A stretch of DNA of 64,000 bases from Flavobacteriaceae bacterium CRH (GTDB lineage Bacteria; Bacteroidota; Bacteroidia; Flavobacteriales; Flavobacteriaceae). A model generated the notes under the pieces. The model worked only from the letters and a program-made list of their open reading frames with translations, was not told where the DNA came from and ran no database searches. Each line of letters begins with the position of its first letter. Positions within the stretch are counted from its first letter, which is position 1. Made by a program: the position numbers and the translations under genes. The stretch lies in NCBI GenBank assembly GCA_001507425.1, contig LMAJ01000010.1, positions 89,456-153,455 of the forward strand. The letters run 5' to 3'. Positions 18,543 through 26,664 of the stretch are shown here, one piece after another.

Positions 18543-19961
18543 ATGAAGACATTAAATAAATTATCTCAATACCATTTTTCGAGGTATTTTAAACTTTTTT
18601 TTGTGATATGGGATATTGTTCTACTTAATCTAGCCATTCTTTTATCATCATTAATTGGGTTTGGTTGTGTAGATAAGCTCTTTTTAACGCAAGTAGAAAC
18701 TATATCACTATTGAGTAACCTAATTTGGATTATTTTACTTTTATATAATAATTCTTTTAAGATTATAAGAGTAGAACCCATTGAATCAATATTAAAGAGA
18801 ACAATAAAAAAAATTATCATTCACGCAGCCATAATTGCAATTTTTGTTGTGTTTTTAAATTATAAAGAAGTGTCAAGATGGTGCTTACTTTATTTCTATT
18901 ATTTTTTCTTCTTATTGCTAATGATTTCGAGGTATTTATCAATAAGTTTTTTAAAATACATAAGAGCAAAAGGATATAACTATAAGAGTTTTATTATAGT
19001 GGGAGCAAATGACACTGGAGAAAGAATACGTAAAATGTTAGCAAGTGATTTGACATACGGATATCGATTTTTAGGTTTTTTTGATGAGAAAGTAGATCCG
19101 TTTGCATTTATTTCAGGTCCGGTAGTAGGTACTTTTGATAATCTCGAAGCATTCCTTTTTGATAAAAAAGTTCATGAAGTATACGTGGCATTACATATTG
19201 ATAATGTTTCAGTTATCAATAAATTGATAAAGATCTGCGAGCATCACATGGTTCGAATCAAATTTATTCCTGATTTTCAGCTTTATACCAAATCTAGTAA
19301 AGTCGAAATTTCATTTTATGATAACACACCGGTTCTGATGTTCCGACGAGAACCTTTAGAATTTACGGTAAACAGAATACTAAAGAGAACGTTTGATATT
19401 TGTTTTTCTTTAGGAGTAATTTTATTAATCTTTCCATGGCTATTTCTTATAGTGATGATAATTATAAAATTAGAATCACCGGGTCCCATTTTTTTTAAAC
19501 AAGAACGTTCAGGCAGGGATAATGACAGTTTTACATGCTTGAAATTCAGAAGTATGCGTATGAATGCTTTGTCAGATAGCAAACAGGCGCAAAAAGGAGA
19601 TCAGCGTATCACTAAATTTGGAGCTTTTATCCGTAAAACCAGCATTGATGAATTACCTCAGTTTTTTAATGTTTTATTTGGAAATATGTCTGTAGTTGGG
19701 CCAAGACCACATATGTTAAATCATACTAAGCAATATACGGAGTTGATTAATAATTATTTAGTGCGCCAATATGCAAAGCCGGGAATTACGGGCTGGGCTC
19801 AGGTAAATGGTTTCCGCGGTGAAACCAAAGAAATTATCGATATGGAAAACAGAGTAGAATTTGATATTTGGTATATTGAAAATTGGAGTATTTTATTAGA
19901 TTGTAGAATCATAATAAAGACTGTGGTTAATATATTTGATGGAGAAGAGAATGCCTACTAA
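18543..19961 (+). CDS. WcaJ-like undecaprenyl-phosphate sugar phosphotransferase
   Basis: 472-residue initiating enzyme that transfers a sugar-1-phosphate, usually glucose, to undecaprenyl phosphate. The plan is full length: four or five N-terminal helices, a Rossmann-like middle domain (IIVGANDTGERIRKML), one hydrophobic segment near residue 290, and the catalytic bacterial sugar transferase domain. The catalytic domain shows KLESPGPIFFKQERSGRD, FTCLKFRSMRMN, DELPQFFNVLFGNMSVVGPR and KPGITGWAQVNGFRGET. It occurs just before wza and wzc, so initiation and export are at the 3' end of the operon. An alternative first sugar such as galactose cannot be excluded. Confidence 0.92.
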   Translation: MKTLNKLSQYHFSRYFKLFFVIWDIVLLNLAILLSSLIGFGCVDKLFLTQVETISLLSNLIWIILLLYNNSFKIIRVEPIESILKRTIKKIIIHAAIIAIFVVFLNYKEVSRWCLLYFYYFFFLLLMISRYLSISFLKYIRAKGYNYKSFIIVGANDTGERIRKMLASDLTYGYRFLGFFDEKVDPFAFISGPVVGTFDNLEAFLFDKKVHEVYVALHIDNVSVINKLIKICEHHMVRIKFIPDFQLYTKSSKVEISFYDNTPVLMFRREPLEFTVNRILKRTFDICFSLGVILLIFPWLFLIVMIIIKLESPGPIFFKQERSGRDNDSFTCLKFRSMRMNALSDSKQAQKGDQRITKFGAFIRKTSIDELPQFFNVLFGNMSVVGPRPHMLNHTKQYTELINNYLVRQYAKPGITGWAQVNGFRGETKEIIDMENRVEFDIWYIENWSILLDCRIIIKTVVNIFDGEENAY

Positions 19962-20003
19962 AATTTAATAACAATACAATTATAATCAATATTTTAAAAT
20001 CTT

Positions 20004-20819
20004 ATGTTAAGTCAACTTATACCCCTAATAAAAAATAAATCATCTGTTTTTATAAAAACTACATGTCTTTTATCATTCATATTTTTGCTTTTTTCGTGCG
20101 CTTCAAGAAAAAAAATAGTGTACTATCAAAATATTGATGCTATGACAACAGAGCAAAATGCAAATTCTTATGAAGTAAAAATTCAGCCTGATGATTTATT
20201 GATGATTATTGTTTCAGCGGAAGATCCTGAAATTGCAATTCCTTTCAATTTAAGTACTATTTCTACACAAAGTGATTCAAATTTACAATCTGCTTCAGGT
20301 CAGCGTACAATTCAGTCATACTTAGTTGATAGAAATGGAAATATTGAATTTCCTGTTGTAGGAAAAATACAAATAGGAGGTTTAACCCGTACGGAAGCGT
20401 TACAGTCTTTGAAAGATAAAATACGGGTTTATATTAAAAATCCAATTATTAATATGCGAATCATGAATTTTAAGATTTCCATGCAAGGTGAAGTCAATAT
20501 CCCCGGAACTTATTCTGTCTCATCAGAAAGAGTTACTTTGATCGAATCTTTAAGTATGGCAAAAGATCTGACGATTTATGGTAAGAGAGATAATATTTTG
20601 GTAATCAGAGAAATTAATGGTGTTAAATCATACAATAGAGTAGATATTACAAAAGCTGATTTTATAAATTCTCCTTTTTATTATTTAGCTCAAAATGATG
20701 TAGTTTACGTAGAACCTAACAGGACTAAAGTGAATGCTTCGGCTGTAGGACCTAATACTTCTGTTATTATATCAGCAGTTTCTATTTTAATATCTCTTTC
20801 TGTTCTAATCTTTAAATAA
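20004..20819 (+). CDS. wza: Wza-like outer-membrane polysaccharide export lipoprotein
   Basis: 271-residue lipoprotein. Hydrophobic signal up to the lipobox LLFSC with Cys32. A polysaccharide-biosynthesis/export domain follows (IQPDDLLMIIVSAEDPEIA, then the YLVDRNGNIEFPVVGKIQIGG block) and a SLBB-like region (MQGEVNIPGTYSV). It ends with a C-terminal hydrophobic helix (SVIISAVSILISLSVLIF), the position at which Wza crosses the outer membrane. It would form the export channel with the neighbouring Wzc. Shorter than E. coli Wza because it has fewer SLBB repeats, as is usual in Bacteroidota. Confidence 0.92.
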   Translation: MLSQLIPLIKNKSSVFIKTTCLLSFIFLLFSCASRKKIVYYQNIDAMTTEQNANSYEVKIQPDDLLMIIVSAEDPEIAIPFNLSTISTQSDSNLQSASGQRTIQSYLVDRNGNIEFPVVGKIQIGGLTRTEALQSLKDKIRVYIKNPIINMRIMNFKISMQGEVNIPGTYSVSSERVTLIESLSMAKDLTIYGKRDNILVIREINGVKSYNRVDITKADFINSPFYYLAQNDVVYVEPNRTKVNASAVGPNTSVIISAVSILISLSVLIFK

Positions 20820-20831
20820 AATTATATTACA

Positions 20832-23204
20832 ATGCAAACACAAGAATTTTACAATGAGGCAGAAGATAAAACCGAAGATGCAAATCTGAGGGAACAGCTA
20901 TATAAATATGTAATTCATTGGAAATGGTTTTTATTAAGTGTAGTAATATGCTTGATAGCTGTTTTTCTATATTTACGATACGCGACACCAATATATCAGG
21001 CAACTACCGCTATATTGGTTAAAGATGAAAAAAAAGGAGGAATGCTTTCAGAATTGTCGGCTTTTTCAGATTTAGGTTTAGGAGGGTCTTCGAATAATGT
21101 AGATAATGAAATTGAAATATTAAGATCCAGAACTATTGTTGAGAGAACTGTAAAAAGGCTAAACCTTAATATTAATTTAGTAGTAGAAGGTAGTGTTGTT
21201 GATCGCGATATTTATGAAGATGCATCCATAAGTGTAAATTTTGTTAGTAAAACAGATTTATTTGATAATGCTAAAACAATTTTAAAATATAACTTTTTAA
21301 CCAACAATACATTTGAATTAACACATGAAATAGATAACGAAAACATCATTTTGTCAACCAAAAAAGTCTTTAATTTTGGTGAAAAAATACCAACTACTTT
21401 AGGAGTACTGGTAATAGAAAAAACCAATACTGTTGCGGATAGTAATTTCATAAATTACAAAGCAATAAATATTCTAATAAATCCGATTGAAAGAGTTGCT
21501 GAGAGTTATAAAAGCAGGATAAGTGTTGATCCTATCAGTAAAACAAGTAGTGTAGTAAATATATCTATTTCTGATCCTGTTCCAGAAAGAGCTGAAGTTT
21601 TTTTAGATAAAATGATTCAGATTTATAATGAAGATAGTGCTCAGGATAAAAACTTTATTTCTGAAAACACATCAAAATTTATAGCAGGCAGGTTAGCTTT
21701 AATAGCACAAGAATTAGACGGAGTTGAGCAAGATGTAGAAAGTTTTAAAAAATCAAACAGATTAACAGATATTGACTCAGAAGCAAAACTTTTTATCGAA
21801 GGTTCTAATGAATACGACAGAAAAGGAGTAGAAACAGAAATTCAATTAAATGTTGTATCGTCGTTGTTAGACTTTATAAAAAAGAGCACAAATTCAGATT
21901 TACTGCCAACAAATCTAATTACGGAGAGTGGCGATACTGGCGGATTAATTAGTTCCTACAATCAATTGGTTTTGGATCGTAATCGTATTCTGAAATCGGC
22001 AACAACCGAAAACCCATCAGTAATAAAATTAGATCAGCAGATTTCTTCTTTAAAATTAAATATGGCTGCGAGTTTAAAACGAATGCAGTCTAACTTACAA
22101 ATTCAAAATAGGGATATCAAAAGCCAGGAAAATATTTTGAATAGTAAAATTGGTAAAATTCCGGTTCAGGAAAGACAATTCAGAGTAATTGCAAGGCAAC
22201 AAAAAGTAAAAGAAGAATTGTATTTGTATTTATTGCAAAAAAGAGAAGAAACAGCTATTTCATTAGCTGCTACAGAGCCAAATGCACGCGTTATAGATGT
22301 TGCCAGAGCTGGAAAATTCCCTGTAAGTCCTAAGACAAAAATAATATATTTAGGAGGAATATTAATTGGGTTATTAATTCCTTTTGGATTCATCTATGTA
22401 GACGATTTACTAGATACAAAAATTAAAAGTAAATTAGATTTAGATGGAAAAACTCAAATTCCATTTATTGGAGATATACCTACATCTAAAGATGCAGAAG
22501 AATTAATAAAATCTGAAAGCAGGACCAGTTCTGCAGAAGCTATCAGAATTGTCAGAACCAATCTGGAGTTTATGCTTAATAAAGTTCCTGAAGGAATTGC
22601 TAAAACGTTATTTGTGACGTCTACTTTTTCATCAGAAGGTAAAACATTCATATCTGTAAATTTGGCGGCAACATTTGCACTATCAGGAAGAAGAGTTTTA
22701 TTAATTGGTATGGATATTAGAAACCCAAAATTTTCGGAATACATTGATGTTCCTCCTTTAGGTTTAACAAACTATTTATCATCAAGTGATAATAATATTG
22801 AAGATTATATTATAAAACATCCTGATTACCAGAACTTCTTTATTCTTCCTTCAGGTATAGTCCCGCCTAATCCTGCTGAATTGTTAATGAGCAAAAAAGT
22901 AGATCAGCTTTTTGAAACATTAAAAAAAGATTATGACTACATTATTGTTGATACAGCTCCTGTTAGTTTAGTTACAGATACATTATTAGTGGCTAAAAAA
23001 GCTGATACATTTGTATATGTAATGCGTGCAAATGTTTTAGAAAAACGTATGCTGTCTATTGCAAATACTTTTTACAGAGAAAAAAAATTACCAAATATGT
23101 GTATTCTTCTTAATGACACTGACTCTACTAAAGGTTATGGTTATGGTTACGGGTATGGTAATGTAGATGAAAAAAAGTCTTGGTTCAAAAGACCTTTTTC
23201 GTAG
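20832..23204 (+). CDS. wzc: Wzc-like polysaccharide co-polymerase / bacterial tyrosine kinase
   Basis: 790-residue inner-membrane chain-length regulator and BY-kinase. A Wzz domain begins with TM1 near residue 33 (WFLLSVVICLIAVFLYL). A long periplasmic coiled-coil part and the G-rich second helix near residue 505 (IYLGGILIGLLIPFGFIYV) follow. The cytoplasmic kinase has Walker A TSTFSSEGKTFISVNLA (near 600), Walker A' LLIGMDIRNPKF and Walker B YIIVDTAP. The tail is the tyrosine cluster GYGYGYGYG, the autophosphorylation site. It should be dephosphorylated by the CpsB/YwqE-type enzyme encoded convergently downstream. Last gene of the operon, ended by a strong terminator. Confidence 0.95.
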   Translation: MQTQEFYNEAEDKTEDANLREQLYKYVIHWKWFLLSVVICLIAVFLYLRYATPIYQATTAILVKDEKKGGMLSELSAFSDLGLGGSSNNVDNEIEILRSRTIVERTVKRLNLNINLVVEGSVVDRDIYEDASISVNFVSKTDLFDNAKTILKYNFLTNNTFELTHEIDNENIILSTKKVFNFGEKIPTTLGVLVIEKTNTVADSNFINYKAINILINPIERVAESYKSRISVDPISKTSSVVNISISDPVPERAEVFLDKMIQIYNEDSAQDKNFISENTSKFIAGRLALIAQELDGVEQDVESFKKSNRLTDIDSEAKLFIEGSNEYDRKGVETEIQLNVVSSLLDFIKKSTNSDLLPTNLITESGDTGGLISSYNQLVLDRNRILKSATTENPSVIKLDQQISSLKLNMAASLKRMQSNLQIQNRDIKSQENILNSKIGKIPVQERQFRVIARQQKVKEELYLYLLQKREETAISLAATEPNARVIDVARAGKFPVSPKTKIIYLGGILIGLLIPFGFIYVDDLLDTKIKSKLDLDGKTQIPFIGDIPTSKDAEELIKSESRTSSAEAIRIVRTNLEFMLNKVPEGIAKTLFVTSTFSSEGKTFISVNLAATFALSGRRVLLIGMDIRNPKFSEYIDVPPLGLTNYLSSSDNNIEDYIIKHPDYQNFFILPSGIVPPNPAELLMSKKVDQLFETLKKDYDYIIVDTAPVSLVTDTLLVAKKADTFVYVMRANVLEKRMLSIANTFYREKKLPNMCILLNDTDSTKGYGYGYGYGNVDEKKSWFKRPFS

Positions 23205-23223
23205 TAGGAAAAAAAATAAACAT

Positions 23224-23258
23224 AAAAAAACGGTTCAATTATTTGAACCGTTTTTTTT
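23224..23258 (+). terminator. Bidirectional intrinsic terminator between wzc and phosphatase gene
   Basis: Perfect 8-bp stem CGGTTCAA/TTGAACCG (23231-23238 with 23243-23250) around TTAT, flanked by seven A and eight T residues. It can end transcription from both the polysaccharide operon and the convergent minus-strand gene. Confidence 0.9.
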
Positions 23259-23281
23259 ATATTCTATCCTAAAATATTTAC

Positions 23282-24019
23282 TTAAAACTTAAAGAACTGA
23301 TTATTTGCTATAACTTCTTTTAAAGTAGCAATATTGTTTACTTTTATTTTTTGACTAAACGCCGCGATATGACTATAATGGTGAACATCGCTTCCGGTAA
23401 AATCATACAATCCCTTTTTTAAAAGATGATCAGCAACATTGGAGATTCGTTGTCCATAATAACCAACTAAAGACAATAAATTTAATTGAAACAGGCATCC
23501 TGCTTTTTTTAGTTTGTCGTATTCATCAAGGTTCTTATGGTAAAAGTAATATCTCTCCGGATGTGCTAAAACAGGAATATATCCAGCCACCTGCAAATCA
23601 AAAAGTATTTTATACAATTGTACAGGAGCATTCATGTAAGACATTTCAACCAGGACATAATTGTCTTTTAAAGTAAGAAGTTTTTCAGATTTAAAATGAT
23701 TTTCAAACCAGTCATCCATGAAATATTCCGCTGCAGCGTGAAAAGGAACCTGAAGATTGTGATCGTCTAATGAAAGTTTAGTTTCAGAATGATTTGCAAT
23801 AATAGACTGTGGTGAATTGTCCCAAATATAATGGCTTATGTGTGGAGTTGTTATAAATTGATTGATACCAATTTCTTTCAACGCCTTAACAAGCCTCGTA
23901 GTTTCGCTTATGGTTCTTGCGCCATCATCAATCCCTGGTAATAAATGAGAATGAATATCTATATAATCGTCAGATAGAAGATCTTTTAAGTACGGTTTTG
24001 ATTTAAAAAATGATAGCAT
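23282..24019 (-). CDS. CpsB/YwqE-type PHP-fold tyrosine phosphatase
   Basis: 245-residue PHP-family metal-dependent phosphatase. Motifs: YIDIHSHLLPGIDDGARTISET (H23 and H25 metal ligands), TPHISHYIW, PVLAHPERYYFY and the C-terminal TGSDVHHY, all belonging to the CpsB/Wzb2/YwqE set. Its substrate in capsule loci is the phosphotyrosine tail of the co-polymerase, here Wzc, which lies convergent 78 bp away. It has its own promoter signal: TACTTTTG at 24024-24031 lies only four bases before the ATG, so the transcript may be nearly or fully leaderless. Confidence 0.92.
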   Translation of the reverse strand: MLSFFKSKPYLKDLLSDDYIDIHSHLLPGIDDGARTISETTRLVKALKEIGINQFITTPHISHYIWDNSPQSIIANHSETKLSLDDHNLQVPFHAAAEYFMDDWFENHFKSEKLLTLKDNYVLVEMSYMNAPVQLYKILFDLQVAGYIPVLAHPERYYFYHKNLDEYDKLKKAGCLFQLNLLSLVGYYGQRISNVADHLLKKGLYDFTGSDVHHYSHIAAFSQKIKVNNIATLKEVIANNQFFKF

Positions 24020-24023
24020 AACA

Positions 24024-24031
24024 CAAAAGTA
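24024..24031 (-). promoter_or_regulatory. -7 promoter element abutting the phosphatase start
   Basis: Minus-strand TACTTTTG (TAnnTTTG match) ends five bases before the A of the ATG, so transcription would begin at or next to the start codon. No clear -33 TTG is visible. Confidence 0.4.
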
Positions 24032-24105
24032 ACTAAATTGATAGAGATTTTCTTACTGATTAGTGTATTATTTACAAGAATTAATAATTATTAGTTGATG
24101 AAAGA

Positions 24106-24113
24106 TAATTTTG
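24106..24113 (+). promoter_or_regulatory. -7 promoter element for DUF5009-like gene
   Basis: TAATTTTG followed by C, 49 bases before the ATG at 24163. A perfect 6-bp palindrome TTTGCA-T-TGCAAA at 24136-24148 lies between it and the start and could be an operator or a chance AT-rich palindrome. Confidence 0.4.
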
Positions 24114-24162
24114 CATTTAATTAATTATGTTATAATTTGCATTGCAAAATATGTAATAATTT

Positions 24163-25356
24163 ATGAAAATTAAGGAAAGTTTATACAATCAAAGAATTGT
24201 TTCAATAGATGCTTTACGTGGAATTACAATTTTTGTGATGATTTTTGTAAACGAATTAGCAAGTGTGAAAAATGTCCCGCAATGGATGAAACACATGCCG
24301 GCAGACGCAGATGCGATGACTTTTGTAGATTTAGTTTTTCCTGCATTTTTATTCATTGTCGGAATGTCAATTCCATTTGCGTTTAATGCGAGATTAATAA
24401 AGGGCGATACTATAAAAACGATTTGGGTACATACTTTGAAAAGAGCATTGGCTTTAATTATAATTGGAGTTTTTATGGTAAATGCCGAATATGGTTATGA
24501 TGCCTCAAAAATGATAATTATACCAGCATTTTGGGGATTGCTGGCTTATATGATGCCAATTCCAATTTGGAATAAATATGCTAACGATTTTCCTGTTTGG
24601 TTGAAAAATGTACTTCAATACGGCGGAATATTGACTTTGATAACACTGTACTTTTTATATGTTCAGGAAGATACGGGAGAAATTGGCATGACACCAAAAT
24701 GGTGGGGAATTTTAGGTTTAATAGGTTGGGCATATCTTTTTACCGTAATTTATTATTGGCTTGTTTCAGGAAAATTGTGGGCAATGATTGCTTTTTTGAT
24801 TGTTTGTGTTATCGCTAACTCCATTAACTTAACAGAAGGATTAGAATTACCGAAATTATTCTGGTTTAATTTTATAGCAGGACATTTAACCCATGCCTCC
24901 TTAGTTGCCGCAGGAGTTGTTATTTCATTATTATTTTTTGATCGAAAAATTCCACTTAAAATTAATTGGCCGGTTATACTATTTGCGATTTTGTTTTTTG
25001 CTGTTGGATATTTTTTAAGGCCTTTTTATGGAATATCAAAAATAAAAGGAACTCCATCCTGGACAATGTTCTCTGCTGCAATTTGTACAACCCTCTTTTA
25101 TTTTCTGTATTGGTTAATGGAAATTAAAAAACAAACCAAATGGAGTGTCTTTTTCATGCCCGCAGCAGCAAACCCTTTATTGATTTATATTTTGCCGGGC
25201 GTAATTTATTATTTCAATTTGGCTTTCAACATCAAAATTATTCCTGACTTATTTCGAGAAGGTATTCCCGGAATTATTTGGAGCCTAGTTTTTTCTACTA
25301 TAATGTTGTTTGTAATGAGGTTATGTAATAAATATAAAATTCAACTGCATTTATAA
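24163..25356 (+). CDS. DUF5009/HGSNAT-like membrane acyltransferase (copy 1)
   Basis: 397-residue inner-membrane protein with about ten helices. The N-terminal signature RIVSIDALRGITIFVMIFVN is followed by MTFVDLVFPAFLFIVGMSIPFAF. This is the pattern of the DUF5009/YeiB-like group related to heparan-alpha-glucosaminide N-acetyltransferase, which acetylates terminal glucosamine from the far side of a membrane using acetyl-CoA. An ASLVAAGVVISLLFF helix and a late PAAANPLLIYILPGVIYY segment also fit. A second member lies at 38380-39651. It follows the capsule phosphatase divergently and is probably monocistronic or co-transcribed with the barrel protein after it. Substrate unknown. Confidence 0.8.
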   Translation: MKIKESLYNQRIVSIDALRGITIFVMIFVNELASVKNVPQWMKHMPADADAMTFVDLVFPAFLFIVGMSIPFAFNARLIKGDTIKTIWVHTLKRALALIIIGVFMVNAEYGYDASKMIIIPAFWGLLAYMMPIPIWNKYANDFPVWLKNVLQYGGILTLITLYFLYVQEDTGEIGMTPKWWGILGLIGWAYLFTVIYYWLVSGKLWAMIAFLIVCVIANSINLTEGLELPKLFWFNFIAGHLTHASLVAAGVVISLLFFDRKIPLKINWPVILFAILFFAVGYFLRPFYGISKIKGTPSWTMFSAAICTTLFYFLYWLMEIKKQTKWSVFFMPAAANPLLIYILPGVIYYFNLAFNIKIIPDLFREGIPGIIWSLVFSTIMLFVMRLCNKYKIQLHL

Positions 25357-25416
25357 AGGCATATTTTTCAAATTCATTTTATTGTTTTAAAACTATCCGT
25401 ATATCTTAATAAATTT

Positions 25417-25424
25417 TAAATTTG
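25417..25424 (+). promoter_or_regulatory. -7 promoter element for outer-membrane barrel gene
   Basis: TAAATTTG (TAnnTTTG match) 25 bases before the ATG at 25450, the typical Flavobacterium spacing. Confidence 0.45.
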
Positions 25425-25449
25425 TAGGAAATATTCTTAATTTTATTTA

Positions 25450-26634
25450 ATGAATAGCTCGAAATTAAAATGGATAGTATTTTTTATTTTAAGCACTCCA
25501 TTTTGTTATGCACAAAATGACAGCATAACTATGGAGAAAAAGGATATTCTGGACGTCATACATAATGTTTTCAATAAAAAAGAAACTAGAAGTGAAATTA
25601 AAGATAAAAAAGTTGCCTTTTCATTATTGCCCGTTCCCGTCGATGCCAGTTCGAGTACAGGATTGGTGGTTTCGTTTTTAACAACTTTTTATTTGGGCGA
25701 AGATCATAAAACAACTAAAATGTCGCAGGTCTCTTTTTCTCCTTATTTTAGTTTTAGCAGTCAATATGTTTTTCCATTCCAGTTTTACATTTATACAGAG
25801 GATAATAAATGGAATTTTATTGGCGATTATCGTTATTTGATTTATCCACAGCTAACATACGGATTAGGAGAACATAATACCAAAGACGAAATGTCTACTT
25901 TAGATTATCAGCAATGGCGATTTTATCAGTTTGTTACCCGAAAAGTAATAGGTGATTTTAGATTCGGCATGGGTTTGATGTTAGATAATTACAAAAATAT
26001 TTCAGAAGAATCATATATTGATGAAGATACAGATTATGTGAAATATATGAATGGAGATTTCTCAGATGAAAATTCTTTTGGTTATGCTTTTCAGGCTTTG
26101 TATGATTCAAGAGAAAATAATGTAAATCCTGAACAAGGTTTATATATTGAAGCCGATTTGCGAATAAATACAAGTGGAGCAGAAGGAAAAAAATGGAAAT
26201 CAATTTATATTGATGCCCGAAAATATCATTCGTTTAATAAATACAAACACAGAGTTTGGGCTTCAAGAGCTTTTTATTGGGCAACTTTTGATGGTAAACC
26301 GCATTATCTTGATCTTCCGAGTATAGGTTGGGATCGTGAAGGAAAAACCGGCAGAGGATTTACGAAAAACAGATACCGAAGCAATGCCTTGTTGTATTTT
26401 GAAACGGAATATAGAACTGACATAACACAAAATGGTTTTTTTGGAGCTGTATTTTTTGCGAATATTTCATCAGTTTCAAAATTAGAAACCTATCAATTTG
26501 AAAAGTGGAATCCGGCCGTTGGAACCGGAATTCGCATTAAATGGAATAAACGAAACAACAGCAATTTAGCTTTGGATTTTGGTGTCAGCAAAAACGATTG
26601 GTCATTACGGTTAGGATTAACAGAAAATTTCTAA
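25450..26634 (+). CDS. BamA/TamA-family outer-membrane barrel protein
   Basis: 394-residue protein with a signal peptide (cleavage after CYA, before Q22) and a C-terminal 16-strand barrel of the bacterial surface antigen family. Alternating aromatic strands are plain. The hallmark DSRENNVNPEQGLYIEADLRI precedes a conserved RGFTKNRYRSNALLYFETEYR strand pair, and the protein ends with the outer-membrane signal LRLGLTENF (terminal Phe). There is almost no POTRA region: only about 50 residues separate signal and barrel. It is therefore not BamA itself but a short, barrel-only relative, as is common in Flavobacteriia. Cargo or role unknown. Confidence 0.85.
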   Translation: MNSSKLKWIVFFILSTPFCYAQNDSITMEKKDILDVIHNVFNKKETRSEIKDKKVAFSLLPVPVDASSSTGLVVSFLTTFYLGEDHKTTKMSQVSFSPYFSFSSQYVFPFQFYIYTEDNKWNFIGDYRYLIYPQLTYGLGEHNTKDEMSTLDYQQWRFYQFVTRKVIGDFRFGMGLMLDNYKNISEESYIDEDTDYVKYMNGDFSDENSFGYAFQALYDSRENNVNPEQGLYIEADLRINTSGAEGKKWKSIYIDARKYHSFNKYKHRVWASRAFYWATFDGKPHYLDLPSIGWDREGKTGRGFTKNRYRSNALLYFETEYRTDITQNGFFGAVFFANISSVSKLETYQFEKWNPAVGTGIRIKWNKRNNSNLALDFGVSKNDWSLRLGLTENF

Positions 26635-26664
26635 CTTTCCAAAAAATCTACAGCAAAATTTTTC

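Noticed and set aside
24136..24148. Palindrome TTTGCATTGCAAA as an operator
   Set aside because: Perfect, but only 6-base arms in very AT-rich DNA and no regulator nearby; kept only as a note to the promoter entry.
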